A DNA stretch of 64,000 bases from Symbiodinium natans (lineage: Eukaryota > Sar > Dinophyceae > Suessiales > Symbiodiniaceae). The first letter of the stretch is position 1. Each line of letters begins with the position of its first letter. The notes beneath the pieces were generated by a model. It was given only the letters and a program-made list of their open reading frames with translations. It made no database searches and was not told the origin of the DNA. Where the stretch lies: the NCBI GenBank assembly GCA_905221605.1, contig CAJNDS010000656.1, positions 32,943 to 96,942 of the forward strand, written 5' to 3'. Shown piece by piece: positions 1-12,854 of the stretch. The translations under genes and the position numbers were made by a program.

Positions 1-466
1 TTCAACGCTTTTGATGTTCGCTAGTCGCTCCCATAACGGGGGGTGTTTGGCGCATCATGTATAAGTAACTTTTGTGGTATGACACGTCTGGCTAACAAGC
101 ACTTTCAGGTTAGGGCACAAACATGGCAGAATATGATGACTGATGATGTATGTGGACACGATCATAATACGCCATCGACGTGAACGAGGAGACTGGAATA
201 CGTGATGAATCGTGATGAGGAACGGTTGGAATATCTGATGGTGGAGATGATGATGGGAAGTCTTAATACTTCGTTTTATCAGCCATGTGCCATGTGCTTG
301 TCAGACATGTATAGGAATCTGTTTCGAATGGACGAGTGATGAGCGCTTCAACCGCAGCGCTATCCGCTCAAGAGCGCTCTTCGAGCAACCGTGTAGAAAA
401 CAGCTTTTTGTTCCCCATTTTGTACAGGCCCCTATCCTTGCGCTGTGCTCTTCTAATACTGGAAAG

Positions 467-550
467 CCATAAGGGAAACCTAGGCGCCAGGGGAGGAAGA
501 GATAGCGAGCATAAGGTGGAGGCTGATAGACACCATAAGGGAAACCTAGG
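467..550 (+). repeat. 18-bp direct repeat pair
   Basis: CCATAAGGGAAACCTAGG occurs at 467-484 and 533-550, 66 bp apart, both exact. Nothing else is recognised in the first 800 bp. Confidence 0.8.
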
Positions 551-809
551 TGATATCGGCCAATACGCTTGTGCACCCCTCAGGTCTTGCAAGCCTGAGT
601 ATCCTCTTGCATTCGCGGTGCAAGGGTGGCTCACTGTTGGGAAAGGATTGGCCCCTGGACCCGACCCGTTGATAGGGATACTATCACCTGGATTGCAACT
701 TCAACACCTACACCTGTTTATAGCGATTCTCCTTCCAGCCCTGAGCTAATACCTGTTGGCGCGGGCAACATTTCTTGAATAGTTTGTCTATTCCACCACC
801 TCTTGCAAG

Positions 810-847
810 GGTTTAGTGTTTGGGGTTTAGGGTTTAGGGTTTAGGGA
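810..847 (+). repeat. interstitial telomere-like tract
   Basis: Contains three clean TTTAGGG-type units plus degenerate ones. TTTAGGG is the telomere repeat of plants and of dinoflagellates. The tract directly precedes the AT-rich satellite. Confidence 0.85.
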
Positions 848-859
848 TTTTACTCAGAT

Positions 860-1985
860 TCCTTCTCACGTTAACAGGACTCCTATGAATTATAACCGGT
901 TGTTTTCAATTCGTTAAGGGTTCCTATTCATTTCAATAGGCTTCCTATTTACTTAATTTTTTTGATAGCATTCCTATGAATTCAATGGAGGATTCCTATT
1001 TATTTTCATAGGATTCCAATAAAGTTTCATAGGGTTCCTAATTATTCCAATAAGGCTCCTACTAATGTAATAAGATTCGTATCAATTTTAGGGTTCTTAT
1101 TCATGTTAATGGCATTCGTATTAATGTTAATAGAGGTCTCATTCGTTTGAAAGGAATTCGTTTGAAAGGAATTCCTATTGGTTTAGGCTCATATTCATTT
1201 AGTAGGGTTCCTATTAAATCTTGTTTTTGCGAATCTTATTTTTCAAAGGAGTCCTATGAGTTCCTATTGTTCTTCACCGCGTTCTTTTGATTTGTTAAGG
1301 GTTCCTATTCATTTAAATAGGCTTCCTTTTAGCTTATCCGATAAATTTCGGTAGGATTCCGAAAGATTCCTACTTATTTTCATAGGATTCCAATGAAGTT
1401 TCATATGGTTCCTAATTATTTTGATAAAGCTCCTACGAATGCAATATGATTCATATCAATTTCAGAGCTCTTACTCATGTTCATTGGATTCGTATTAATT
1501 TTAATAGGGGTCTCATTCATTTGACAGGGGTTCCTATTGGTTTAGGCTCATATTAATTTTAGTAGGTTTCCTATTAGTTAAGGGTTCACATTTTTTTTAT
1601 AGGAGTCCCATTGGTTCCTATTAATTTTAGTAGAGGTCCTCTTCAGTTTATGAGGATTCCTATCAATTTTAATAGGGTTCTCATTAACTTTAATAGGGTT
1701 CCTATTCATGTTAATAGCTTCCTGTTATTTTCTATACAGTTCCGATTAATTTTAATTAATAGGGTTCCTATGGATTTAAGTAGAGGCTTCCTATTTGTGT
1801 TGTAAGATTCCAATAAATTTTCATAGTTTGCCTATTTTTAATAAGGCTCCTACAAATGTAATATGATTCCGATCAACTTTAAATAGGGTTCTGTCATTTG
1901 AATAGGGTTTCCGTTGGATTTAATAGTTTTAAGGGTTCTCATTCATTTTAAAGGGTTTCCTCTTCATTTAATCCGATTCCTATTA
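860..1985 (+). repeat. AT-rich degenerate satellite with higher-order copies
   Basis: About 1.1 kb built from 20-22-bp words around TCCTATTAATTTTAATAGG; many words are themselves palindromic (CCTATTAA...TTAATAGG). On top of this, a block of about 370-420 bp recurs three times, for example the word TAARGCTCCTAC at 1051, 1425 and 1842. Small ORFs inside are chance. Confidence 0.8.
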
Positions 1986-2077
1986 AAACAAAATGAATCC
2001 TATGCACCCCACTGTGTGCAGCTGTGCTGTCCGTCGCGCCCTCAGCCTTTTTTTCGCTTCCGGGGTCTGTCGAAGGG

Positions 2078-2111
2078 GGGGGGGGGGTGAGCATATATAT
2101 ATATATATATT
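2078..2111 (+). repeat. poly-G and (AT)n microsatellite
   Basis: A run of ten G followed by GTGAGC and a (TA)n tract of about 19 bases. Confidence 0.9.
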
Positions 2112-2744
2112 TGTGTATAAACATGTATGCAACCTCCCTGCTATCTATCTTGTTGGTGTCTGTGCCCTTTTTTGTCTGCAGAAGCTATGACGACCTCTGC
2201 AACTGAAATCTCGAAGAATGCTTGTGAACGCACATGCATATCCGTCACCCTCGAGACCTGGATACTAGATCTACCCCTGGACCCTCCGAAGATGAGTTTT
2301 AATCTCCGGAGATGAGATCGAAGCTTAATGCTACGACGCTGCGCGACTCGCCTCGGCCCGGGCCTGCCCAGTGGCGAGGCAACGGAGATCGCGGGCGTGA
2401 AGCACGGTGTTAAAAGGGTTAAAAGTTGGGCAGGGACGTTGGGGTAGGGGGGTGGGGGGTTGGAGTATGGTGCGGATGCAGCTGGTGCACCAAGGACACT
2501 TGGTGGTCAAAGGGGGGGTGTTTGGGAGGGTCTTGGAGCTGGAATACAAGGCTTTCGGGAGTCTTCAATCCGGAGGGGGGATCCAACTCCGGAGGTCAGA
2601 TCCAATCTCGTTTCTCGTTTGCGAAGGTACTTCTCAATATGGTTCGACTTTCTAAGCTCTAAACACTCTTAACTTCAAGCGTCCAAGGTAACCTTAGCCC
2701 CCATACGAGAGGCCAACATAGGTAGATAACGGCGGGGGGGTAAT

Positions 2745-2796
2745 ATGGATATATATATATACTATAAATGATAAACTATGTATATATATATATATG
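2745..2796 (+). repeat. (AT)n microsatellites
   Basis: Two short AT runs, at about 2749-2762 and 2780-2796, separated by unique sequence. Confidence 0.85.
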
Positions 2797-3785
2797 TGTG
2801 TATGTATTAACAATGGCCTGGCCGCCACTAGCACAAACTACTAGTAGAGGAGGGCCCGTTTGGAGCATCAGAGCAGTGTTGGGAGCGGGTTACAGTGGGA
2901 TGTCGATTAGGCTCACGAAGCTCACGAATCATCGGGACGGGGAATACCTGCATTTCGTACCCAAGCTTTGGTAGTTCACAGAGACATGTTGATTTTGTGG
3001 CGTGCGGTTTTCTCGTGTACCTTTTGACAGGTCGTCAACCCCGTCTGAAAAGCCACAGATTTTTGAAGGCGATTGCCGCATGAACGCCTTGGCAGTCTGG
3101 TGGCGCTTGTCGGGTGCCTCGGATCTCTAATGGTCACTCTTCAGATGTGACATGTGTGTGTGTATATGCTGGTCTTGGGTGCAGGATTTCGCTTAGGCTT
3201 GAGCTACTTGGGGGCTCTGCGTTTCTGATGTTTGGAATGCTGGTTTCTATAGGCCCGGGGTCGCAAGTTCTGAAAGGAACCCCGGACTCCGCTCCCGCCC
3301 ACTGCAAGACTCTGCAAGACTACGCTCCTGTTTCGCAAAGGGTTCGCCCAGACCCTCAATCCTCGAGACGTCTCCGCCACGCTCCAGAGACATCCAGAGA
3401 CGCAGCTCCGAAGCATGATCCTGTCTGGGGCAGACTCACGTATGGAGCCGTATGGAGCATGTCTAGCTGTCACTTAGGATCAGCAATGCACTTGTGGCAG
3501 CACCGGAAACTGGCTAGGCCGGGCGGAGGCAGTCGCAGTCGCCAAGCAGGGAAGGCGATTGCGGGGTAACAGGCGCAACGAGGCGGAAGGAGCAGACCAG
3601 GAGGCAAGGTAGTAATGGCGGGCCACTTGCAGCAAGCCAGCTGCTGTCAAAGCCCAGTGCGCACTTTTGGTGCCAAAACGCGCCCAAGGAGTTCTGACCA
3701 AGAATTGGTAGGCCTGAACTTTCGATGTCGCAAGTTGAGGTTGGATCCGCGCATGCAAGTTTCTGATGTCTGGTTCTACAAAGAC

Positions 3786-3806
3786 ACACACACAGATATA
3801 CATATG

Positions 3807-3851
<45 letters not shown>
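3786..3851 (+). repeat. (ATACAT)n microsatellite
   Basis: About nine units of a hexamer, ATACAT, preceded by a short CA run. It gives rise to Tyr/Ile or Met/Tyr repeats in overlapping ORFs on both strands. Confidence 0.9.
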
Positions 3852-4139
3852 GCATTACTTCTGTTTGTGTGTGGGAGGCGAGACCGTAAAATTGGGAGGC
3901 GGGTCGCGTTTTGCACGTGGCATTTCCGCGGTCCTTGAAGCTGTCATCGTTGTTTATTGTCGGATCTTAAGCGTGGATGTGGCTTGCCTTTGTCGCCATC
4001 CTCGAATCTGTACACAAGTAATGTGTCATCGGGGTCATCTACTTGTCCTCGTTTTGGACCCCGGCATCGTCTTCAACAGCGTCACGGGCTTGGGCTCCAT
4101 CCTCGTACAACCAGGAGCTGGTACTCGTCTTTGTCATTA

Positions 4140-4538
4140 TCAGTCGGTCTTGAACCATGGCATATCGACTGTCAATAGTGTCGACATCCTTGTTTGTTGC
4201 TTCCGAGTTGTGCTCGTCTGTGGGTGTAGTATAGCCTCAGTGTCTTGCCAGCGTCCTCCTCTGGATGCAAGAAAAAGATGGGCCATGGTTTTCGGGTCAT
4301 CCGCTGTGCAGTTCTGAAACATCTCCTCCCAAGCAAATCTTTGCCTGCACCTTTGAACTCCTTCCCGCACTGCACCAGAGCTAGCCTTGCCAAAGGCCAA
4401 GACTTTGTTCCTTTCCTGGGAAATCGAACGCCGAATGACTCGTACGCTCCTCAACATTCCCCTCGGCACTACCATCAAAGGTCCGGAAGGCCTGGCTGTC
4501 GACACGCGCCCGTTTGCAGACTCATATGGCCAGAGCAC
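4140..4538 (-). CDS. possible coding remnant, unknown
   Basis: This minus-strand ORF carries ERNKVLAFGKASSGAVREGV and RFAWEEMFQNCTADDPKTMA, with ordinary composition. Just past its stop the same strand continues as an acidic DNDKDEYQLL-like stretch interrupted by frameshifts. It could be a decayed gene or mobile-element protein. Family not recognised. Confidence 0.25.
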   Translation of the reverse strand: MLWPYESANGRVSTARPSGPLMVVPRGMLRSVRVIRRSISQERNKVLAFGKASSGAVREGVQRCRQRFAWEEMFQNCTADDPKTMAHLFLASRGGRWQDTEAILHPQTSTTRKQQTRMSTLLTVDMPWFKTD

Positions 4539-7500
4539 GTGGGGAGGCAGCTTTGCGCACTCGTTGATCTTGCAGTCTTTTTAGTGAGGGCCAGGTAAAT
4601 TGTGCTGGTTGGCGATTCTCAGAGCGGTTTTCTTGCGATCGACTACGTTTCCTTATGGGGGTATTGGCATCCGGCAGACATGAGATGCGAATTCTCAGGT
4701 ATTGGAAGGTTCAGGGAGTTCAAAACTTCGGGGACGAATTCTTGAGTGGCATGCTCATGCCGAAGCCCTGTAGGTGCAAGCCCTGCATGACAGCTCGACA
4801 CCGAAACATCCCGAAACAATCTGAATTCCACAAAGTGAGTGGTCTAAATTTCGCCTTCTGTGAAATCTCAAGCTCCAATGCTACGAGTTGCAGCATTCCT
4901 GGACGCTTATGAGGCTCCGAACGCTTTGAGATACAGCGTTTCGCGCCGCCAAGTTCCAGATCTTTATGCGCCCTTAAAAAAATGCCTTCCAAGTCTTTGT
5001 AGCTGTCTCCGCAAGCGAGATCTACGTGATGTCAGAAGGCGTCAGGCTTAGGGTTTCACGACTTCCTTAAAGCACTAATTAGAACCCCCTCTCCCGTGCA
5101 CAAAGTGACGGCTTGACATGGGCTCCAAGAGTGCTCACCAGTCGTCAGAGTGAGATGCGAGAAGAGAATGTGGCCTTCCGCAGCTGGTGCCTGCTGGGCA
5201 AGTGTTTGCAGATGCCCGCCGCGCCGTCCCTAAGCGCTCTTGAATCTCACAGTTCACCCCGGCAATCCCAATTCAAAGGTTGAACACCGAAAGCTTCACT
5301 TTGTATGCAGCAGGGAGAGAACAACACAAGTAGCATAGCCAGCAGGTGCAAAGCAACAAGCGGTCTTTTTCCTCGGCTATGAGCTGCTTGGCGCTCACTA
5401 AGGTTGCGGCTTTAAAGGTCCCTGGCCCACTGCCAATCTTGCAGGAGCTTCCCCAACTCTTCGACTCTCTCTTATGTTGCTATCCAGGCGTTAAGAGACA
5501 CAGTGAGCGAAGCCGGTCGATGATACAGCCCAGTGGACAGAGTAGTGCTCCATCTGTGCTACGAACACTTGATGTTGGTATCTTCGGGAGGACTTGGTGT
5601 AGCTCAGGTCCTTGGGTCTTCGATCTGTGATGGGGCTCGAGTTTCCGGCTCGGGGGCGTTTGGGCTTAAAGGCTTAGTCGTCCATTGTAAGTCCCTGAAA
5701 AACACAGTCATCTTTTTGCTTCCAACAGCCCAGCAACAGGTCAGCAGTTGCGACACAGTCGGAACTGCACATCAGGAGATAGGAAATTGCAACTTCGATA
5801 CCGGGTGCGCAGCTTGCACCGCAGCAGTACAGGAACGAGTCTGCTTGTTCAGTGCAGTACCCCCCGGACAGTTCCGAATGAACCCTGAATATGTCTTCAC
5901 GAAGGATGGGCCTCGAGGCTGAGGAGGCGTCGGAAGCCGGGGTTTCAGGCTTACGGTTTCAGTCTTAGAGTCTTAGAGGGCTTGGGGGCTTTAAACGGTC
6001 CTTGCATCTTGCTCCGCACCTTTGGGTAGACCGTTCAGCCATATCCTTAAGGACTAATTATGCACAGCCAGCGCTCGCTGTCACCCAGGGCCTTAAACCT
6101 ACATCTTGAGTAGTTTGACTCGAAAGTTCCCCGGAACACATTGTGAATGGCGAACTTATGTTTAGGCGCTGCGTAAAGCTCGAAAGACTACATCACCAAA
6201 CTCTCCACTCCGGCAACCTTATCGTGTTGCCGTTGAAGCTTAATCTGCCCAGCACATCTAACCAGCACATCTAAACGAGATAGGACAAAGTAACTAGGAT
6301 GTTGAATCAACGCCACCCTAGCCTGTGGTTCTAAGGTGCTCCTCAAAGCTCTGCACCTTCACAATTGCTTCCTCCTAACACGCCCCAAAGACCCATTAAT
6401 AAAGGCTGCCAAGGCACAAGAAAACACGCCCACGCCGCCTTGTGCCGAAGGTGGTAACATTTCGGCTGCACTCCAGTGACATGCACTCAAGGACCCTCCC
6501 CTTAGTGTGCTGGATGGTTCTGAGGACGCCAAGACCATCAGTCAAAGCCTCACTCCTGAGAAAGATCACCGAGTGGGATTCTCATCAACATCTCGATCAA
6601 AGAATGGCAGCATGTGTAGGTGTAGGTAGAACCACAGTTAAGAGTTTTACATGTGCACATGTACAGCCTGAGGAGCCCGTAGTGCAAGTGTGGGAGTGAG
6701 AGCCATGATGTGAGGTCAATTGAAAATACACGACTCACGGAACGATGAAGGATACATTTCGAGCAGCTCTCGCCCAATCTGACGGAACGGATGGGCCTCG
6801 TGAAGTTCGAGGCAGCGGAGCTCTATTTAAACATCTATAAGTTCTATAAGTATCTACGAACCAGCACCTCGAGGCGACTTGAGTTCCAAAGGTAGACTGC
6901 CGAGCCCTACAGGCCCGCAACAACAAGCACCCCCAAGCGAACCCGAACAGATCTTTTCAAGAGGTCTCCCACAAGGCCCGCAATTGAGGCCCTCCGCATG
7001 ATCCTCTAAACGGGAGCACTTGGGTAAAACACAAGCTTTTGTCGCGGTGCCAGAATCGTAAGAGTTTCTGACAAAGACAGCCAGCGCTTATAGTTCGCAA
7101 GTCTCAAGATCCCATGCTGCGAAGCTGGAAACAGACTTTACCGAAGCGCGGGAGCACGCCCTTGTGTCCCACGTGTCACATGTGCCGCCCGGAGCCCCAT
7201 CTGTGTACGATGCTTCGGCCCCGAAACACAACCTTGCATACCTTTTCGTCGTCTCAGCCTAATGGCAAAGGCATAAGGGCACCCCGGCTTTGATTTTAGT
7301 GGTTAGTAGATCCAGGACTCACTGGCTCCTGACTGTTTGGATTTGTGTTGGGCGCCTTCCCTTTGGAAGCAGAACTCTTCTCTGTTGTGGCCTATTTTTG
7401 GAGTCCCTTCTCGAGATGAGGGGGGAAAGCACGAACGCGAAACTCCGAAACCTTCAAGACACCGACACCGCTTCATGGACGTCGTATCCTGTGAGATCCT

Positions 7501-10500
7501 GTGGTTTTCGCTGCCACTTTCGGAAAGTCAACTTCGAAAGGGTCCTTGTACGACTGCCATGAGCACAAGCCTGCTGCAGGTTGACATAACCAACGCGTAT
7601 GTTCTGTCAGAGCTCAAGTCCAAGCTGGACCTGAACATGGGCAGTTCAAATGGGGTCACGTTTCAACGGGGCCATTCACCTTTTGAGGAACTGCTGGGCT
7701 TTGGAGAGCCGTGTCTAATTTTCGGATCGCATTGATATGGGGTTCTACTCGACATGGTAGTGTTTATGAGTCCCAAGCACCTTCGCTGATGAGAAGCTGA
7801 AATTGTTCGGCCCCAACCACAAGCCCTAAAGGCATGTTGAGTGAGATGCCTCCTATCTGGATTAAAAGATGTTAGTGGGGGGAACTCCTTTTGGACCTCG
7901 GCGAGACAACGACTAATCAGTGCGCAAACCCCCCAAATCCGAGACCACACACGGATGTACACCCAAGCTCAGTCAGCCGCATAATCGGGCGACGTGGAGA
8001 ACGGCAACAGTTGCGGGCCACTGCCGGACCATCAAGCGCAAGACCCCTAAAATCCTGTGTTCGTAGCCTCTCGAAGCCTCTCACAGTCCCCAAAGACCCG
8101 AAGAGCCCTAACAGCAGTTCAGGGATCGGAGGTGGGTGTCTGTAGGGCCCCTTCCTTGCGAAGGACCTGAAAACGAACCGGCTTATCGGTCCGGCCGCAG
8201 GCTCCATGAGGGAATGCTGAAATGAAGGGGAAGGTGGGGGGATGTCGCGATGCGTTTTTGGGGGCTGTTGGGGTCATTGAGTTCTGGTGTAGTTGCGGCT
8301 CATGAAGCGTTCCTGGAAATTGTGTCCACCACGAAGTCACGAAGTCGAATCCTAAACTGCTGCAGCTTGTCGTGTCCGTGCTGTCCCTCAGTGTGTACTC
8401 TGAAGCCGGGGTCTTTCCGGGCAACGTCATGCTGTGCACGATTATTGCTCCCCTGGTACAATGAATTTCATCGGCGAATGTCTGGCCAGCGTTGTCTGTA
8501 CTTGCGCTTGCGCGTTTTCATTTGGAATGCGTTGTTGCCCCGGTTTCCGTTCCGTGGATGCCGAGAGCTTCGAGCCGGATCACTGACAGTTTGCCTGCAT
8601 GTCCCCTTGCAAATATTCAACCCCACATTCAGCCCAATGGCTCGCCAGAAACGCCAACTAAAAAAATAGCCCCAAAACCGAAGCCTAGGCACACCTCTCA
8701 AGCGACGAGACAAGCTCCTGAGCTCCTTTGCTTTTAAAAGTTGAGGGATGCAGTTGTCCTTCGTCCGCTCGTGCACGACTAGTCGTTTTGTTTAACTGTG
8801 TCCAGTGTTGGTGGGTTGTTGACGGCAAGGTTAATTGACATTTCTGCTTGCATTGCGTTCGGCCGCTTGTTTGTTTTCAGTTACACGTGCAAGTTTGTAT
8901 CTTTGTTCCTCATCATATGTTAATCCCGGGCAGAGAATGTGTTTGCATCTCAGAATATTGGTGCATCTTGGAGCGAACGTGAGGTCCATGCCTTGACAAA
9001 TCGTCCCAAATCCTGGTCCAACCTGTTGAGGCATTGGGCCTTTCGACGTGGCTCCTGGATCATTGTCGCCTGATTTGTGGAACAAGGTGGAGGCAGGTTT
9101 GCTGTTCTTCCAGTTTCTTGGCGGCTGCTGTTTGAGGTGCGGAGTTGAGGTTCGGCGATGCTGGCCAACGTTCAGGGATATTCAGGGCCCCGTCAAAGCT
9201 CTTAAGCCAGAAAGACCTTAGCCTAATGCAGCAGACCGAATAACAGAAGCCGCATGTACAAAGCCCAAGCAAAGGACCAACACCGGAGACAGTTCAGCAT
9301 CTTCGCGCAAAAGAGACGCCCACTGCATAACCAGCAATACAGGTTTGAACGCGCACAAATGCAAGCGGAAGCAAGGCGCTAGACTCGCTGGACAACCGAT
9401 GGGCTGCGCAGCTGGATCACAGAGAAGTGCGACGCACAGCCAAGACAGAGTTTGACCCCCAACTCTGCATGCCGTGTTTGTGCTACAGATCTCGACTTAC
9501 AATGCCCTGAACCTGCCGACGTCCTCCGTGGACGGTGTTTGTAGTGCAAGGCTCTAATGTGAGCACAAAACGGAGCCAGGGCCCCCCAGCTTTTGTCGCC
9601 GCGTAAGCTTTGAGGTTCGAGGGTCCGAAACAGCCGCCAGCATTTCGACGACACATTGCGTGCACCGAGATTGAACTACTGTACATAAATGGGATATGCA
9701 AAACATCTCCTTGTCGGGCACAAGACAAAGTGATGCCCCTCGACCACCCTCCTCGCCTGCGGTGCTACATGGCAAATTACATTGACAAATAAATTAACAA
9801 ATGTAAATAAAGAGATAAATGAATATATATATTTATAATGTAGAAACGGAGTCGCAGAAGATTTGAGCTTCGTCAAATGTCATCACATGTCCCGAAGCAT
9901 CAGGAACAAAACCTTCGCCTGCTTGTGGATCCAGTGCAGAATTGAGATTCCACTTCCAATCACGAACTCTTAACTGCGCCATCGTCTTCTTGTAGTCTCA
10001 GCCTCTGCCAAAGCCTCGAAGCCCGCCAACTTTTTGACTTCCCTGCAATATAACTAGATGCCCACAGCCCGCACAACCAGACCCCCAAGACCCACAACCG
10101 CCAGAAAGAATAGAGTCCATCACTTTGAAGACGAGATGCGACACAAGAAAGCGACCCCACCCCCCAAGCCCCCAAGCCCCGCAAGAGGAGCGCCTCGTGC
10201 GCCACGCAGAGCGCCCCAAGCGAGGCGACGAACCCGTCCGCTGCGTCTTCCGGCGCCTCAGTTGCTGCAGGGAGATGGGCTTGTTGTTTTTGCTTCGTTT
10301 AGCGCCTCTCACCTCATATGGAGGCTTGTGGGATCGCACAGATGTTTGCGGGCTCTTCATTGAAAGAGTGCTCTGCGGGCTTGGCGTGGTTTGGTAAAGC
10401 CTCACCCAGCCAAGATTTATGCAAAAGGTTTCTCAGGGGATTATAAAGGTTATGGTTCGGAGGTCCAACCGGGATGTTGAGGTTTCGGGGCGGGGCGTGA

Positions 10501-10611
10501 CGAAACCTGCAAAACCCCAAAGCACCGACCCCCATCGCCAGACCTTTATTGTTGGGAACTGGGACAGCTCCATGCAGACCCTCAACCGAAAACCCTTTGA
10601 ACTAAACCGAA

Positions 10612-10715
10612 TTGCACCTCTCCATTCCTCCCTCTCTGGCTCTGTCTCCCCTCCGTCGCTCTCTCTTTATCTCTCTCGCTCTCTCCCCCTCTCCCTCTCT
10701 GCCTCTCTGTATCTT
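10612..10715 (+). repeat. polypyrimidine (CT-rich) tract
   Basis: About 100 bases almost entirely C and T, with CTCTCT cores. The purine-rich complement makes it a potential triplex-forming tract. Confidence 0.85.
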
Positions 10716-12617
10716 TGTGTCTTGCGTGTGGTTATTCCAGCTTCAGCAGAGGCATTTCGAAGACCCTTAGGCTACATCTTCTGATCTACCATGTATGGCA
10801 AGAACTCCAGTCCGAATTCCGCATCCAACAGAAAAGGCATGGCGTCTTTGAGGGCACTCTTCGATGGCCCACGCCTCCACTGGCAGCAGGAGCGGCGACT
10901 GGGCAGATTGTTTCTTAGAAGTGGGTTAAGTGGGTTAGAGGGACGGGACACGTGATTTCGCTTGCTTGTGACAATAGCTATACATGGTCGAGCCTGTCGA
11001 GTTTGGAGTTTGCATGGCGTATAACTGATTCCGGCTCGATCAACTACTACAGAAGCACACAAATGAAACTTCGAATGGGGGGCCTTTGTTGTTGCTAGCA
11101 TTCAGCTGGAAACTGCCCTTCTGGCCCAGACCAACCTTGTCACAGCCGAGGCTGAATTTTGGGGGGCCCGTGCCGTTTTCTTGCGTTTTCTTGTGCAATT
11201 TGCTCTTGTCCAGCAAGGCCTCTGTCCAAGGTCCACTCCCAGTCCTGCATGTGGAGTTGCCCTTACAGCCCATAGGTGGCCGTGTACGCAGCTTCTCAGG
11301 CTTGTCTCAAGTTAGCTGGGAGCATTCGGACAGACAGCTTCGTCTTGAAGGTCTTGGAATGACATCAGCACCTTTTTTTCGATTTGTTCAAAGGCTGTCC
11401 GAGAAATGCGGGCCATGCGTGCTGCGGCCCGTTCCCCACAGCCAGAGAACATCGCCGTTTGCCGTGTAGGGAGTGGAGTGATGACTTCAAGTCGCCCAGA
11501 AATCTTCGCGAGTTCGAGGCTCAGGGCAACTATAGTACTACAGGGCTCAGGTTCTTCGTGGTTCAGGGCTCCTCCTTCTGGTCCAGCATTTCTCTTTTTC
11601 TTCTCTTTGAACTTTGAACAAAGCCCTGGGGGCACCAAAGCACAGCCAATCCTTGGAATGGCAAGTATAAGGATGCAGAACACCCCCTGGCCCTAAACTC
11701 ACCCCTCCCCTTTATGGCTTCGAAAGTGGTCCCCTGCAGCCCTGAAGTTTTTTTGGTGTTCTTTTTGACATCTTCTGGGTGGCTTGTGGTGTTCGGCCTG
11801 CTGCTTCAGGCCTGCTTCAGGAGAGGGTTTGTTGTTAGCGATGTCCGGTTTTAGAAGTGCTTCAGAGTGGGGCGGGCTCAGTCGACTGGAGGTTGAAATG
11901 TGGTTCGGATTGCTCGTAGTGCCGCACTACCAGTAGTACCTTGTATGGTGCTATCTATATGTCGTCGTCTTGGAAATTTTGGTGGACTATGTTTCTGTCC
12001 GGTAAAGTCGTATTGTTTCAGCGCCCGAGGTTGTGCCACGGCTGCCTTCATACTTTCAGGCCTTCCAAAACCGCGCAGCAGTGCCGTACCACGAAGCTTT
12101 GGTGTACTTTGGCAGAGATGGGGCAGAGATGGAGCTGGAAAGACTTTAAGACATGTGGTTTCGACTTTAATGCTGTGCAGGGCTTGATCGTTCAGGTTTG
12201 GGTTTAGGCTGCTGGCTTCGAGCCAATTGTAACCGAACATGGCAGCTTCTTTCCCAGCCTTAGGCCGCCAAGCAATCTGAGGCTCTCATTCTTAAAGCTG
12301 TTCATGTGTTTGTTTCTTGGTTATTGCTTTTGTTTGTGAGGCGTCATGCTCCTCACAGTTCTCAGAACAACACTTGCGTCCTATAAGGGCAACACCAAAC
12401 TGACTCTCAGCCTCGGGACGCGCAGCTCAATCTTTGGGTGTTTGAACCCCGTGTAAAGCGTCTTGCTGTAACGAAGTGTGTGTAAGAAGTGTTTTGAGGG
12501 TTCCGCGAAAAGCTTCTCGCTTACTGTTGTTTCAAGTTACTGCTCTGATGTCTGGTTTACCCTAAACCCTCTGCGGAGACGTAGAAAGATTGTTGAAGGT
12601 GGCGTAAAACACGTCAC

Positions 12618-12635
12618 CGTTACTTTGGCTCAAGG
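12618..12635 (+). other. degenerate dinoflagellate spliced-leader remnant
   Basis: The sequence CCGTTACTTTGGCTCAAG shares the last 11 bases (TTTGGCTCAAG) and the first four (CCGT) with the 22-nt dinoflagellate spliced leader as I remember it. It sits one base before an ATG. Such genomic remnants are known to arise when trans-spliced mRNAs are reverse-transcribed back into the genome. Confidence 0.55.
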
Positions 12636-12636
12636 A

Positions 12637-12854
12637 TGAGCGCAGAAGCCATCTGTAAAGGAGAAGAAGTCGAGCCTGTGGGGCTGGCGTTTGGGGGTGT
12701 TAGGTTGAGGACCCTTGGTTGGGTGGTTGCCTTAGGGCCGGTAATCCCACACTGGACCCCCCTAGCCCTGGTTTGTCCCCCTTCAGGGAGTGAAGGGAGC
12801 AAGTGTATGAACCTGAACTATATCTCCGCAAAATGTTTTTTCCTCAAGTGGTGA
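12637..12854 (+). CDS. possible small ORF after the spliced-leader remnant
   Basis: The ORF has about 72 codons. The first 20 residues (MSAEAICKGEEVEPVGLAFG) look like an ordinary protein start; the rest is low-complexity and may be intron, since a GT follows at about position 12697. No family was recognised. Its interest is the leader-like sequence directly upstream. Confidence 0.3.

Larger units (their letters stand above)
2000..12600. other. unassigned DNA with microsatellites
   Basis: Apart from the simple repeats and the minus-strand remnant at 4.1-4.5 kb, I see no gene I can support. ORFs are short and overlapping. CCCTGAA/CCCTAAA-type words are scattered throughout. Small exons like those of USP could be hidden here. 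Confidence 0.5.

Noticed and set aside
3766-4317. 183-codon plus-strand ORF
   Set aside because: The first third is the ATACAT microsatellite and the rest lies opposite a more protein-like minus-strand frame.
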